Shown: piece by piece, positions 33,408-42,082 of the stretch | Layout: every line of letters begins with the position of its first letter | Position numbering within the stretch: the stretch's first letter is position 1 | Source: Streptomyces phaeolivaceus | GTDB lineage: Bacteria > Actinomycetota > Actinomycetes > Streptomycetales > Streptomycetaceae | Length of the DNA stretch: 64,000 bases | Direction of reading: 5' to 3' | Assembly: GCF_009184865.1 (NCBI RefSeq) | Contig: NZ_CP045096.1 | Span: 2,852,001-2,916,000, forward strand | The notes under the pieces: model-generated | The model's database searches: none | Seen by the model: the letters and a program-made list of their open reading frames with translations, nothing else | What the model was told of the DNA's origin: nothing | Program-made: the position numbers and the translations under genes

Positions 33408-35005
33408 TCTCCTGGACCCTGCGCACAAAGCACTCCCCTCCCCCTTCCCCTTCCCGTTCCATTTCCGCTCCCCCTTCCGATTCCACTTGTACTTCTGTTG
33501 CGGCCTCGAACTCGACCTCGAAATCGACCTCGACCTCGGCCTCGATCTCGGCCTCGTTCAATCAGGACAAGCATCATTTGTCGTCCGAGGCGACCCGGAG
33601 CACGAGCGACGGAATCGCCAGCTCGATCACGGTCACCTTCGAGATCGCGGGGCTGCTGGACACCGAGGCACTGGAATCGGCGCTCCTGCTCCTCGTACGG
33701 CGCCACGAGGTGCTGCGCAGCGAGTTCCAGCGCCTGGCCGGTGATCTGAACTGCACGGCGCTGGCACCCGAGTCCATGGTCCTGGAGGCGGAGGAGGCCG
33801 GCCGGTTCCACACGGCGGACGACCTGCACATCCACCTGGACAAGACGTTCAAGAGCATCGACACACTGTCCTGGCCGCTGTTCCTCATGGGCGCGGTGGT
33901 CCGGGAGGCGAGCGCGACCGTCTATCTCTGCTTCGACCACATCGTGTGCGACGGCCTGTCCATGCCCGTCGTCGTGAACGAACTCCAGACCTCGTACGCC
34001 GCCCTCACCGCCCGGCGCACCCCTCAACTCCCGCCCGCCGGAAGCTACTTGGTCTTCGGCGACGAGCAGCGCCGCCGCTACGCCGCCCTGCGCGCCGACG
34101 ACGACCGGCTGACGTACTGGAAGGACTTCATCCGCGGCAACGGCGGCTTCTTCCCCAGGTTCCCCTTCGACCTGGGCGTACCGGAGGACCAGCTGTACCC
34201 GCTGGTGAACCGATCCCTCCCCCTCCTGGACCCCCGACGGACCGACGCCCTCGCGGCGGGCGCCCGCACGTCCGGGGGCAGCGTCTTCACTGCCGTACTG
34301 GCAGCCGCGGCGACGGCCCAGCACCGCTTCGGGGGGCCGGGGGTCTACCGGGGCCTGCTGCCCATCAGCGAACGGACCGAGGAGGGCGCGGGAGAGCCGG
34401 GGAGGGAGTCGAGGAGGGAGCCGGGGAGGGAGCCGGGGAGGAAAGCGGAAACGGAATCGGGAAGTGGCTTGGCAAGGGACTTGGGGGGAACGCCGAATCC
34501 GTGGCAGCACTCCATCGGCTGGTTCGTGAACACGATGCCGATCGAGTTCCGGGTGGGCGAGGGCGGTGCGGACCACGCCACCACGATCGCGCGGGCGCGC
34601 ACGGCGTACGGCGAGTTGCAGCGGCACGCGGGCGTGCCCTTCGTACGGGCGTGGGAGTTGCTGGCCCCGGAGACCTTCTCCCTCCACCACTGGCCGTGCC
34701 CGGTGAACTTCTTCTCCTACATCGACTTCCGGCGGACCCCCGGAGGCCTCCAACACCCGCTCTGGAAGCCGACGTTGCATGTCTGGGCGGCCCGTGGCAA
34801 CGGCATCAGCCACTGGTTCCACCGCACCGCGACCGGCCTCCACGTCAACATGCTGCACGTCGACACACCCCAAGCACATGAGATCAGTGACGCCCTGCAC
34901 GCCGAACTCGTACGGGTACTGCTGGAGATCGCGGGCGAGCGTGGCGCGGGGCGGCCGGTGTCCATTCCCCGGCCGTCCCGGGAGACGACGACGGCGAGGG
35001 GCTGA
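33359..35005 (+). CDS. Stand-alone condensation-domain acyltransferase
   Basis: From the GTG at 33359 the product is 548 residues, a single condensation-superfamily domain without adenylation or carrier domains. The active-site motif reads FDHIVCDGLS, keeping the catalytic His and Asp-Gly. Other family segments are LVRRHEVLRSEFQR and the late strand NPWQHSIGWFVNTMPIEFRV. Such free-standing domains (PapA-type, or in lipopeptide clusters) acylate hydroxyl or amine groups. Two low-complexity insertions, Ser/Thr-rich (~26-85) and Glu/Gly/Arg-rich (~340-375), interrupt it. Overlap with the glycosyltransferase implies joint expression; together they could glycosylate and acylate one small molecule or lipid. 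No PKS or NRPS is nearby. Confidence 0.82.
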   Translation: MLQIPFSEATIEPGTVISWTLRTKHSPPPSPSRSISAPPSDSTCTSVAASNSTSKSTSTSASISASFNQDKHHLSSEATRSTSDGIASSITVTFEIAGLLDTEALESALLLLVRRHEVLRSEFQRLAGDLNCTALAPESMVLEAEEAGRFHTADDLHIHLDKTFKSIDTLSWPLFLMGAVVREASATVYLCFDHIVCDGLSMPVVVNELQTSYAALTARRTPQLPPAGSYLVFGDEQRRRYAALRADDDRLTYWKDFIRGNGGFFPRFPFDLGVPEDQLYPLVNRSLPLLDPRRTDALAAGARTSGGSVFTAVLAAAATAQHRFGGPGVYRGLLPISERTEEGAGEPGRESRREPGREPGRKAETESGSGLARDLGGTPNPWQHSIGWFVNTMPIEFRVGEGGADHATTIARARTAYGELQRHAGVPFVRAWELLAPETFSLHHWPCPVNFFSYIDFRRTPGGLQHPLWKPTLHVWAARGNGISHWFHRTATGLHVNMLHVDTPQAHEISDALHAELVRVLLEIAGERGAGRPVSIPRPSRETTTARG

Positions 35006-35055
35006 GCCGCGACGAGGGGGAGCGGCCCTGTCTGCGCGGGCCGCCGCCCCTCGGT

Positions 35056-35421
35056 TCATCGGAACTCGTGGACGACCTCGATCGGTCCGACGATGTGCGC
35101 GTTGAAGTCGTCGAGTTCCTCCGCCGGGACCCACAGTTCGAGGATCGTCTCCCCGCCGGCCTGCCGTACCGGATACCGCCGCAGGAACTCCGCGTCGACC
35201 TCGAACCGGGTGACGAAGCCCGCCCCGTCGTGCTTCACGTTCCAGTCGCGGGCGATCTTCACGGCGTACGCCTCGTTGAGCACCGGATAGAAGATCGGCT
35301 GCTCGGGAAGGCGGGGCGGCCAGGCCCGCCACTGCGACTCCCGTACCAACGCCAGCTCCTCGGGTCCGGTGGGCCGCCACAACGTGGTCGTCGCACCCCG
35401 CCCACTACGCTGCCTGCTCAC
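35056..35421 (-). CDS. Conserved hypothetical protein
   Basis: A 121-residue cytoplasmic protein with a conserved-looking core (TTLWRPTGPEELALV, PRLPEQPIFYPVLNEAYA and AHIVGPIEVVHEFR). Proteins of this kind are common in Streptomyces and are sometimes labelled ADP-ribosylation/crystallin J1; I cannot see catalytic residues that support that label. The GTG at 35421 is the first plausible start. It follows the ABC permease and a strong terminator on the same strand, so it is probably transcribed separately. Confidence 0.7.
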   Translation of the reverse strand: MSRQRSGRGATTTLWRPTGPEELALVRESQWRAWPPRLPEQPIFYPVLNEAYAVKIARDWNVKHDGAGFVTRFEVDAEFLRRYPVRQAGGETILELWVPAEELDDFNAHIVGPIEVVHEFR

Positions 35422-35530
35422 GGCCTCGGCCCACCTTCTGAACGTGCTGAACGCGCTGAACACGGCGACCGGGGGTTCGGTCGGCCGGGGAGAGCGACGG
35501 TATCGGCGGAATCGAGGCGGCAGCCAGTGG

Positions 35531-35566
35531 ATTTGGCGCGCGGCACGACAGTGCCGCGCGCCAAAT
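35531..35566 (-). terminator. Strong hairpin terminator of the ABC permease gene
   Basis: A perfect 16-bp stem (ATTTGGCGCGCGGCAC and its complement) with a GACA tetraloop, ten bases after the permease stop. The symmetric A/T ends suit termination in both directions. Confidence 0.85.
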
Positions 35567-35576
35567 CGGTCGTCCG

Positions 35577-37877
35577 TCAGTCCCGACGGATCAGCTCCGG
35601 GTCGATCCGGCGTCCGACGAGCGGTAGCGCGCCGACGGCGGCGACGGCGACCGCGCCGAGCGCGCAGGCCAGCAGCAGGGGGATTCCGGCGCCGTCCCAG
35701 TAGACGGCACCGCCGCCGGTCACGAGATAGCTGGACTCGGCCAGCTTGCCGGCGACCACGGCCAGGGCGAGCCCCACGGCCAACGGGACCACCACCTGGG
35801 CGACTTGCACGGCCCGCAGCGTCCGAGGCCGGGCCCCGAGCAAGGACAACGCGGTGACCTGGGGCTTGCGCTCCACGGCACGGTCGGTGGCGGCGACGAG
35901 GTAGGCGGCTACGCCGATGATCAGGCCCAGGACCATGCCGATGCCCAGGAGGCTCTTCACCACGGTGATCTGCTGCAACGACGTCACGACCACCCCCGGC
36001 GTGTCGACCTCCGTGGTGGGGTCCACACCACCGATGCCGTCGAGGACCTGGCGGACGGTTTCGGGGGCGGAGCCGCTGAGGAGGGTGAGGGTGGCGGTTT
36101 CGGGGCGGTGCCCTGCGGGAACCGCCGAGGGCGGCAGCAGTACGGAGCCGCTGTTGAAGACAGGGAGTCCGACGTCGTCGCTGTACCGAAGTCTTTCTCG
36201 CGGCACCTTCACGTGCATGACCCGGTGATGCCCGTCGTACCGCAGGTCGAAGGGGAAACGCGCCCCTGGCTCGGGAACGTCCGTCGCGACCTGCTCGGGG
36301 TCCCACAACAGCATGGGCCGACCCTCGACGCAGCCGTCGGCCTTCCTCACCATGCGGCGCAACTGCTCGCACGTGGCGACCACGGCTTCGAGGCTCGGAG
36401 CCCAGCTGCCGACGCCGGAGTTCGACCGTGACGCCATGACGACCGCGTGCCCCCGGACCCCCTTCACCTCCTCCCACGCTCGCTGGCGGTCGGCCGTGGT
36501 CCCCGCGAGGGAGATGTTGTACGTCTGGACGGGGGACGTGTTCTTGGAGACCTGATCCAGCTCGATCAGCACTCCCTGCACCAGCGACGCCGCGAAGACC
36601 AGAATCACCAGCCCCGTCGCCACCCGCAGCGCGCCTCCGGGTTCGGTCTCGTTGCGCCGCATGGCCAGGCCGAGGGAGACCGACTGAGTGGAGCGGGCCA
36701 CCTTCTGGGCAAGGCTCCGCGAGAAGACCGGCAGCAGCGTCACGAGCCCGGTACCGACCAGGACGACGGCGAGGGGCATGAGCACCGACGACAGTGCGGT
36801 GTCCCTGGGCGGGTGGCCTGTCGCGCCGGCCACGCAGTACCCGGCCACGATGCCCATGCCCGGGACCAGGGGGAGCAGCCCCCACTTGCCGGGTGCCTTC
36901 TCCACAGCGCTGCGCCGGACGGCCAGGGGGTTCGCCGCGGCCTTCCTGGCGCTCGCCCGGCCCACGAACCACGCGAGTGTCGGGCAGCCGACGCCGCAGA
37001 TCAGAATCGTGGACAGGGTCAGCGCGCCGTCTGAGGGATACCACTTGAAGCCGGGCAGGCCGATCCGCGAGACGAGCTGGTTGGTGATCCAGTAGACGCC
37101 CAGTCCCAGCACTGCCCCGAACAACGCTGCCGCGACGGTCTCGGCGGCGTTGACTCGCTGGGTGCCCTTCCGACTCAGGCCCAACAGACGCAGGGCCGCC
37201 AGTCGTCGGGCACGGGCGGCGGCGGAGAGTCTGGCGCACACGGAGAGGAACACGGCCAGCGGGAGGAGCACGACACCGGCAAGGGTGAAGCGCACGATGT
37301 CGAGCGTCGAGGGTTCCAAGGTGGGCTCGTCGGCGTAGCTCTTGCCGAAGGTCGTCACACGGTCGCCGCCACCTTCGAGTTCGTCGCGACCGACACCCAC
37401 GTAGGCGTACAGCTCGTCGGGGTGAGCCAGCCCCTGCGGGCTGATGGTTCCCCTGTCCTCACCCGGCAGCAACTGGTCCAGGCTCGCCTCCTGTTGGAGC
37501 GCATTGCGCAACCGGGGCGAGACGAACAACTCACCCGGGCCAGGGAGCCTCTTCAGGCCCGGTGGAGGCTCGATACTCCTGCTGCCCCGTGCCACGAAGA
37601 CACGGGTGAGGGGCTCTGAGCCATAAGGGTCCGTCCTGGTGAGTTCGTAGGGGTCGCCCTCGGACGCGACACAGTTCACCCCGCTCGCCTCCCGGATGCA
37701 GTCCGGGACACGTGCCGCCTTACGGCCGTCCTGCGCGTCCAGGATCCCGGGAATCGCAAGGACAACGGCCAAGCAGCACACACCGATCGAGCTGCCCGCG
37801 ACCATCAGCAGGAAACGCACACGGCTCCCGCGTCCGGCACCCAGTAACAGCCGTAGCCCCAGGAGGAGTTCCTTCAC
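35577..37877 (-). CDS. FtsX-like ABC transporter permease
   Basis: The 766-residue permease has an N-terminal helix (~20-42), a ~170-residue extracytoplasmic domain, a block of helices (~195-440), a second large outer domain (~455-620) and three C-terminal helices. This is the MacB/FtsX-type duplicated layout used for export or envelope signalling, not import. ARRLAALRLLGLSRKGTQRV is the first coupling segment and ERKPQVTALSLLGARPRTLR the second. The GTG start overlaps the ATPase stop by four bases. The substrate may be the small secreted protein encoded upstream, or an antibiotic or peptide. Confidence 0.88.
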   Translation of the reverse strand: MKELLLGLRLLLGAGRGSRVRFLLMVAGSSIGVCCLAVVLAIPGILDAQDGRKAARVPDCIREASGVNCVASEGDPYELTRTDPYGSEPLTRVFVARGSRSIEPPPGLKRLPGPGELFVSPRLRNALQQEASLDQLLPGEDRGTISPQGLAHPDELYAYVGVGRDELEGGGDRVTTFGKSYADEPTLEPSTLDIVRFTLAGVVLLPLAVFLSVCARLSAAARARRLAALRLLGLSRKGTQRVNAAETVAAALFGAVLGLGVYWITNQLVSRIGLPGFKWYPSDGALTLSTILICGVGCPTLAWFVGRASARKAAANPLAVRRSAVEKAPGKWGLLPLVPGMGIVAGYCVAGATGHPPRDTALSSVLMPLAVVLVGTGLVTLLPVFSRSLAQKVARSTQSVSLGLAMRRNETEPGGALRVATGLVILVFAASLVQGVLIELDQVSKNTSPVQTYNISLAGTTADRQRAWEEVKGVRGHAVVMASRSNSGVGSWAPSLEAVVATCEQLRRMVRKADGCVEGRPMLLWDPEQVATDVPEPGARFPFDLRYDGHHRVMHVKVPRERLRYSDDVGLPVFNSGSVLLPPSAVPAGHRPETATLTLLSGSAPETVRQVLDGIGGVDPTTEVDTPGVVVTSLQQITVVKSLLGIGMVLGLIIGVAAYLVAATDRAVERKPQVTALSLLGARPRTLRAVQVAQVVVPLAVGLALAVVAGKLAESSYLVTGGGAVYWDGAGIPLLLACALGAVAVAAVGALPLVGRRIDPELIRRD

Positions 37878-38560
37878 GACACCTCCCGTACCTCGGTCGA
37901 GAGGATGCCGTCGCACATCGTGAAGCGGCTGTCCGCGCGTGCGGCCACCTGGGAGTCGTGTGTCACCAGCACCACGGCGGTGCCCTGCGAGCGCGCGAGG
38001 GTCAGGAACTCGTCCAGTACGGCTGTCGCGTTGGAGGTGTCGAGCGATCCGGTCGGCTCGTCAGCGAAGACGACCGCCGGACGGTGTACCAACGCACGGG
38101 CCACCGCGACCCGTTGGCTCTGCCCGCCGGACACCTGCGAGGGCCGCCGCTCTCGCAGGTCGGCGAGACCGAGCCGTCCCAGCACCTCTCCGGCTGCGGC
38201 GAGTGCCTCCTTCTTCCGTTGCCCGGCGAGCCGCAACGGCAGCGCGGTGTTCTCCTCCACGGTCAACTCCGGCAGGAGTTCGCCGTACTGGAAGACGAAC
38301 CCGAAGCGTTCCCTGCGCAACTCGCTGAGTTCCTCGTCGTCGAGTTCCGCGAGACGTCGTCCTTCGAAGCGGACTTCGCCGCGAGCCACCGGTAGTACCC
38401 CGGCCAGGCAGTACAGCAGGGACGACTTACCGGACCCGCTCTGTCCGGTGATCGCCACGACCTCGCCCCGGCGCAGGGAGATCTCCGCGTTCCTGATGGC
38501 GGGAGTCTCTCCGTAGAGAAGGTCGACTCCCTTGGCGGAAAGGACTTCTGATGTATCGAT
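37874..38560 (-). CDS. ABC transporter ATPase (MacB/LolD type), apparently with an ATC start codon
   Basis: Walker A (GQSGSGKSS), Q loop (FVFQYGELLPELTVEEN), signature (VSGGQSQRVAVARAL), Walker B (VVFADEPTGSLD) and H loop (VLVTHDSQ) are all present, so the ATPase is intact. The conserved N-terminal strand (VLSAKGVDLLYGETPAIRNA) lies upstream of the first usual start, the GTG at 38458. Between the in-frame TAG ten bases above 38560 and that GTG there is no ATG, GTG or TTG. An AGGGGA site (38566-38571) is placed five bases before an in-frame ATC at 38560, so I start there, giving 228 residues. Alternatives are a sequencing error (ATG read as ATC) or a shortened protein. Confidence 0.8.
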   Translation of the reverse strand: MDTSEVLSAKGVDLLYGETPAIRNAEISLRRGEVVAITGQSGSGKSSLLYCLAGVLPVARGEVRFEGRRLAELDDEELSELRRERFGFVFQYGELLPELTVEENTALPLRLAGQRKKEALAAAGEVLGRLGLADLRERRPSQVSGGQSQRVAVARALVHRPAVVFADEPTGSLDTSNATAVLDEFLTLARSQGTAVVLVTHDSQVAARADSRFTMCDGILSTEVREVS

Positions 38561-38585
38561 CTCGTTCCCCTAGGAAAAGAGCACG

Positions 38586-38609
38586 AGCCCAGGCGAGACC
38601 GCCTGGGCT
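38586..38609 (-). terminator. Hairpin between the secreted-protein gene and the ABC ATPase
   Basis: AGCCCAGGCG and CGCCTGGGCT form a perfect 10-bp stem with a 4-base loop. On the minus strand it is followed by CGTGCTCTTTTCC, a T-rich tail. It could terminate most transcripts after the small gene and set the ratio to the transporter. Confidence 0.7.
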
Positions 38610-38626
38610 GTGAATGCGGGAAGGGC

Positions 38627-39049
38627 TCAGTCGCGGCGGTACGCGAACTTCTGGGTCGGGGAGCAGTTGTCCGGGCGCAGCGAGCCACGATCACGGCACA
38701 CTCGGATGCTGGCGTCATCCGTGTAGCGCTGGGCACCGCTCCAGTCGGAGTGGTGCATGCGCACCGTCCTCCGCTGCTTTCCGTAATATCGCGCCCAACC
38801 GTGCCCCTCGACCCTGACCTGCACGTACACGTTGTGACCGTCACTCGCGATGGCGTCTCGGAGCAGCCCGGACCACTCGAAGGACCCGTGGTTGACGCCC
38901 GGCGGGTTGAACTTGTAGCGCCCCTCCAAGAACTCGACGCCCCGCGTTTCGAGCTTCGGAATGCTCCCCTCCTGTGCCGACGCGAGCGCCGCCCCCGCCC
39001 CCGCGAAAAGCAGCCCCGCAGCCACAACCCCGACCATCGCCCTCTTCAT
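38627..39049 (-). CDS. Small secreted protein upstream of an ABC exporter
   Basis: A 140-residue product with a Sec signal peptide (~1-27, ending ALASAQEG). The mature domain is about 113 residues, rich in Arg, aromatic residues and Gly, with alternating patterns typical of a beta-sandwich (NHGSFEWSG, VYVQVRVEGHGWARYYG). It has two Cys near the C-terminus (RVCRDRG and DNCSPTQ) that could form a disulfide. ATG at 39049 has GGAGG seven bases upstream. I do not recognise the family. Because it leads an FtsX-like transporter locus it could be the transported or sensed factor. It does not look like the lactococcin 972 family often found with similar transporters. Confidence 0.75.
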   Translation of the reverse strand: MKRAMVGVVAAGLLFAGAGAALASAQEGSIPKLETRGVEFLEGRYKFNPPGVNHGSFEWSGLLRDAIASDGHNVYVQVRVEGHGWARYYGKQRRTVRMHHSDWSGAQRYTDDASIRVCRDRGSLRPDNCSPTQKFAYRRD

Positions 39050-39218
39050 GCGCGCACCTCCGCATCGACCGGTGACCCCAGCAGCCACCAGGAATCACGG
39101 ACTGTAATGCCACGAGCACGCAAAGAAACGATCGGCCAACCCAATCACCACCGATTCAGGTGATCTTGAAGCACGCCACCATCGAAGGCACGCAAGCGCA
39201 CACCCCCCAAACCAAGAA

Positions 39219-39246
39219 GGCGGCACCCCCCGCACGGGATGCCGCC
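39219..39246 (-). terminator. Hairpin downstream of ppdK
   Basis: GGCGGCA and TGCCGCC pair around a 14-base loop about 90 bases after the ppdK stop. A second, wider inverted repeat (GGAACCGCCG and CGGCGGTTCC, 39261-39309) precedes it. Confidence 0.55.
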
Positions 39247-39334
39247 CTCTTTCGTGATCCGGAACCGCCGCCCATCGGTGAGGGTCGGTCGGGGACAAGC
39301 GGCGGTTCCGGGGTTTGTGTCGGCCCCGAAGGGC

Positions 39335-42082
39335 TCAGCGGTGGTCGCTGCCGGTGGACTGCGAGGCCGCCCGCCCCGCCTCCAGTCGGGCGACCGGGAT
39401 GCGGAACGGGGAGCAGGAGACGTAGTCGAGGCCCACCTCGTGGAAGAAGTGGACGGACTCCGGGTCGCCGCCGTGTTCGCCGCAGACGCCGAGCTTGAGG
39501 TCGGGGCGGGTGGCGCGGCCGGCCTCGGCGGCCAGTTCGACCAGGGAGCCGACGCCGTCCTTGTCGATCGTCTCGAAGGGGGAGACTCCGAAGATGCCCT
39601 TCTCCAGGTACGCCGTGAAGAAGGAGGCCTCGACGTCGTCCCGGCTGAAGCCCCACACCGTCTGGGTCAGGTCGTTCGTGCCGAAGCTGAAGAACTCCGC
39701 CGCCTCCGCGATCTGCCCGGCGGTCAGGGCGGCGCGCGGCAGCTCGATCATCGTGCCGATCGAGAGCTTCAGCCGCGTACCCGTCGCCGCCTCCACCTCC
39801 GCGATCACCGCGTCCGCCTCCTCGCGGACGATCTCCAGCTCCTGGACCGTGCCGACGAGCGGGATCATGATCTCGGCGCGCGGGTCGCCCTTGGCGTTCT
39901 TGCGTTCGGCCGCCGCCTCGGCGATCGCGCGGACCTGCATCGTGAAGAGACCCGGGATCACCAGGCCCAGACGTACGCCCCGCAGGCCCAGCATCGGGTT
40001 CTGCTCGTGCAGGCGGTGGACGGCCTGGAGCAGGCGCAGCTCGTTCTCGTGGGGTTCCTGGCGGGACTCCGCCAGGGCCACGCGGACGGACAGTTCCGTG
40101 ATGTCCGGCAGGAACTCGTGCAGCGGCGGGTCGAGGAGACGGACCGTCACCGGGAGGCCGTCCATCGCCGAGAACAGCTCGATGAAGTCCTGCTTCTGGA
40201 GGGGGAGGAGCGCCTTCAGGGACTCCTCGCGCACCGTCTCCGTGTCGGCCAGGATCAGGCGTTCGACCAGCTCGCGGCGGTCGCCGAGGAACATGTGCTC
40301 CGTACGGCACAGGCCGATGCCCTGGGCGCCGAAGCGGCGGGCGCGCAGCGCGTCCTCGGCGTTGTCGGCGTTGGCGCGGACGCGGAGCCGGCGCTTGCGG
40401 TCGGCGAAGGCCATGATGCGGTGGACCGCCTCGACCAGTTCGTCGGCGTCCTGGGCACCCGCGTGCATCCGGCCCTCGAAGTACTCGACGACCGGGGACG
40501 GGACGACCGGGACCTCGCCCAGGTACACCTTGCCCGACGAACCGTCGATGGAGATCAGGTCGCCCTCCTCGACGACGTGACCGCCCGGCACCGTCATCCG
40601 GCGGCGCTTGGTGTCGACCTCCAGCTCCTCCGCGCCGCAGACACAGGTCTTGCCCATGCCGCGCGCCACGACGGCCGCGTGGGAGGTCTTGCCGCCGCGC
40701 GAGGTCAGGATGCCCTCGGCCGCGATCATGCCGTCGAGGTCGTCGGGGTTGGTCTCGCGGCGGACCAGGATGACCTTCTCGCCCGAACGCGACCACTTCA
40801 CGGCCGTGTACGAGTCGAAGACCGCCTTGCCGACCGCCGCGCCCGGGGAGGCGGCGATACCGCGGCCGACCTGCGCGACCTTCGCGTCCTCGTCGAAGCG
40901 GGGGAACATCAGCTGCGCGAGCTGGGCGCCCGTGACCCGCTGGAGGGCCTCGGCCTCGTCGATCAGGCCCTGGTCGACGAGCTGGGTGGCGATACGGAAG
41001 GCCGCGCCCGCGGTGCGCTTGCCCACCCGCGTCTGCAGCATCCACAGCTGGCCGCGCTCGATGGTGAACTCGATGTCGCAGAGATCCTTGTAGTGGTTCT
41101 CCAGCGTCTCCATGATCTGCATCAGCTGGTCGTACGACTTCTTGTCGATCGACTCCAGTTCGGCCAGCGGGACGGTGTTGCGGATGCCCGCCACCACGTC
41201 CTCGCCCTGGGCGTTCTGGAGGTAGTCGCCGTACACGCCCTGGTGGCCGCTGGCCGGGTCGCGGGTGAAGGCGACGCCCGTGCCGGAGTCGGGGCCGAGG
41301 TTGCCGAAGACCATCGAGCAGACGTTGACGGCCGTGCCCAGGTCACCCGGGATGCGCTCCTGGCGGCGGTACAGCTTCGCCCGGTCCGTGTTCCAGGAGT
41401 CGAAGACCGCGTGGATGGCGAGGTCCATCTGCTCGCGCGGGTCCTGCGGGAAGTCCCGGCCGGCCTCGGTCTTGACGATCTTCTTGAACTTGGTGACGAG
41501 CCTCTTGAGGTCGGCCGCCTCCAGCTCGGTGTCCACGACGACCTTCTTGGCCGTCTTCGCCGCCTCCAGGGCCTCCTCGAAGAGGTCGCCGTCGACGCCG
41601 AGGACGGTCTTGCCGAACATCTGGATGAGGCGGCGGTAGGAGTCCCAGGCGAAGCGGTCGTCGCCGGCCTGCTTGGCCAGACCCTGGACCGATTTGTCCG
41701 ACAGTCCGATGTTCAGGACCGTGTCCATCATGCCCGGCATCGAGAACTTCGCGCCCGAGCGGACCGAGACGAGGAGCGGGTCGTCGGCCTGGCCGAGCTT
41801 CTTGCCCATCTTCTCTTCGAGGGCGACCAGGTGGGCGGTGACCTCGTCACGGAGTGCCGCGGGCTCGTCGCCGCTGTCCAGGTAGACCTTGCAGGCCTCG
41901 GTGGTGATGGTGAAGCCGGGGGGCACGGGGAGACCGAGGTTGGTCATCTCGGCGAGGTTCGCGCCCTTGCCGCCGAGCAGGTCCTTGAGGTCCTTGTTGC
42001 CTTCGGTGAAGTCATAAACAAACTTCACGCCCTCAACACTCTGAGCTACGTGGCCTACGTGGGGATCTTTGTTTTCCGACAC
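39335..42082 (-). CDS. ppdK: Pyruvate, phosphate dikinase
   Basis: A 915-residue cytoplasmic enzyme that interconverts pyruvate, ATP and phosphate with phosphoenolpyruvate, AMP and pyrophosphate. The N-terminal ATP-grasp domain begins FVYDFTEGNKDLKDLLGGKGANLAEM. The swivelling phosphohistidine domain has ILTSRGGKTSHAAVVARGMG, with the catalytic His in TSHAAV. The C-terminal PEP-utilising TIM barrel has GIGLCRTEHMFL and SFGTNDLTQTVWGFSRDD. Full length for the family. I use the GTG at 42082, with AGGAG nine bases upstream; the frame is open further but not conserved. It stands alone, and in Streptomyces usually serves gluconeogenic or PEP balance. Confidence 0.97.
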   Translation of the reverse strand: MSENKDPHVGHVAQSVEGVKFVYDFTEGNKDLKDLLGGKGANLAEMTNLGLPVPPGFTITTEACKVYLDSGDEPAALRDEVTAHLVALEEKMGKKLGQADDPLLVSVRSGAKFSMPGMMDTVLNIGLSDKSVQGLAKQAGDDRFAWDSYRRLIQMFGKTVLGVDGDLFEEALEAAKTAKKVVVDTELEAADLKRLVTKFKKIVKTEAGRDFPQDPREQMDLAIHAVFDSWNTDRAKLYRRQERIPGDLGTAVNVCSMVFGNLGPDSGTGVAFTRDPASGHQGVYGDYLQNAQGEDVVAGIRNTVPLAELESIDKKSYDQLMQIMETLENHYKDLCDIEFTIERGQLWMLQTRVGKRTAGAAFRIATQLVDQGLIDEAEALQRVTGAQLAQLMFPRFDEDAKVAQVGRGIAASPGAAVGKAVFDSYTAVKWSRSGEKVILVRRETNPDDLDGMIAAEGILTSRGGKTSHAAVVARGMGKTCVCGAEELEVDTKRRRMTVPGGHVVEEGDLISIDGSSGKVYLGEVPVVPSPVVEYFEGRMHAGAQDADELVEAVHRIMAFADRKRRLRVRANADNAEDALRARRFGAQGIGLCRTEHMFLGDRRELVERLILADTETVREESLKALLPLQKQDFIELFSAMDGLPVTVRLLDPPLHEFLPDITELSVRVALAESRQEPHENELRLLQAVHRLHEQNPMLGLRGVRLGLVIPGLFTMQVRAIAEAAAERKNAKGDPRAEIMIPLVGTVQELEIVREEADAVIAEVEAATGTRLKLSIGTMIELPRAALTAGQIAEAAEFFSFGTNDLTQTVWGFSRDDVEASFFTAYLEKGIFGVSPFETIDKDGVGSLVELAAEAGRATRPDLKLGVCGEHGGDPESVHFFHEVGLDYVSCSPFRIPVARLEAGRAASQSTGSDHR

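Noticed and set aside
38627..39049. Lactococcin 972-type bacteriocin
   Set aside because: The transporter layout is similar, but the family's Gly-Gly-x-Trp signature and short length are missing.
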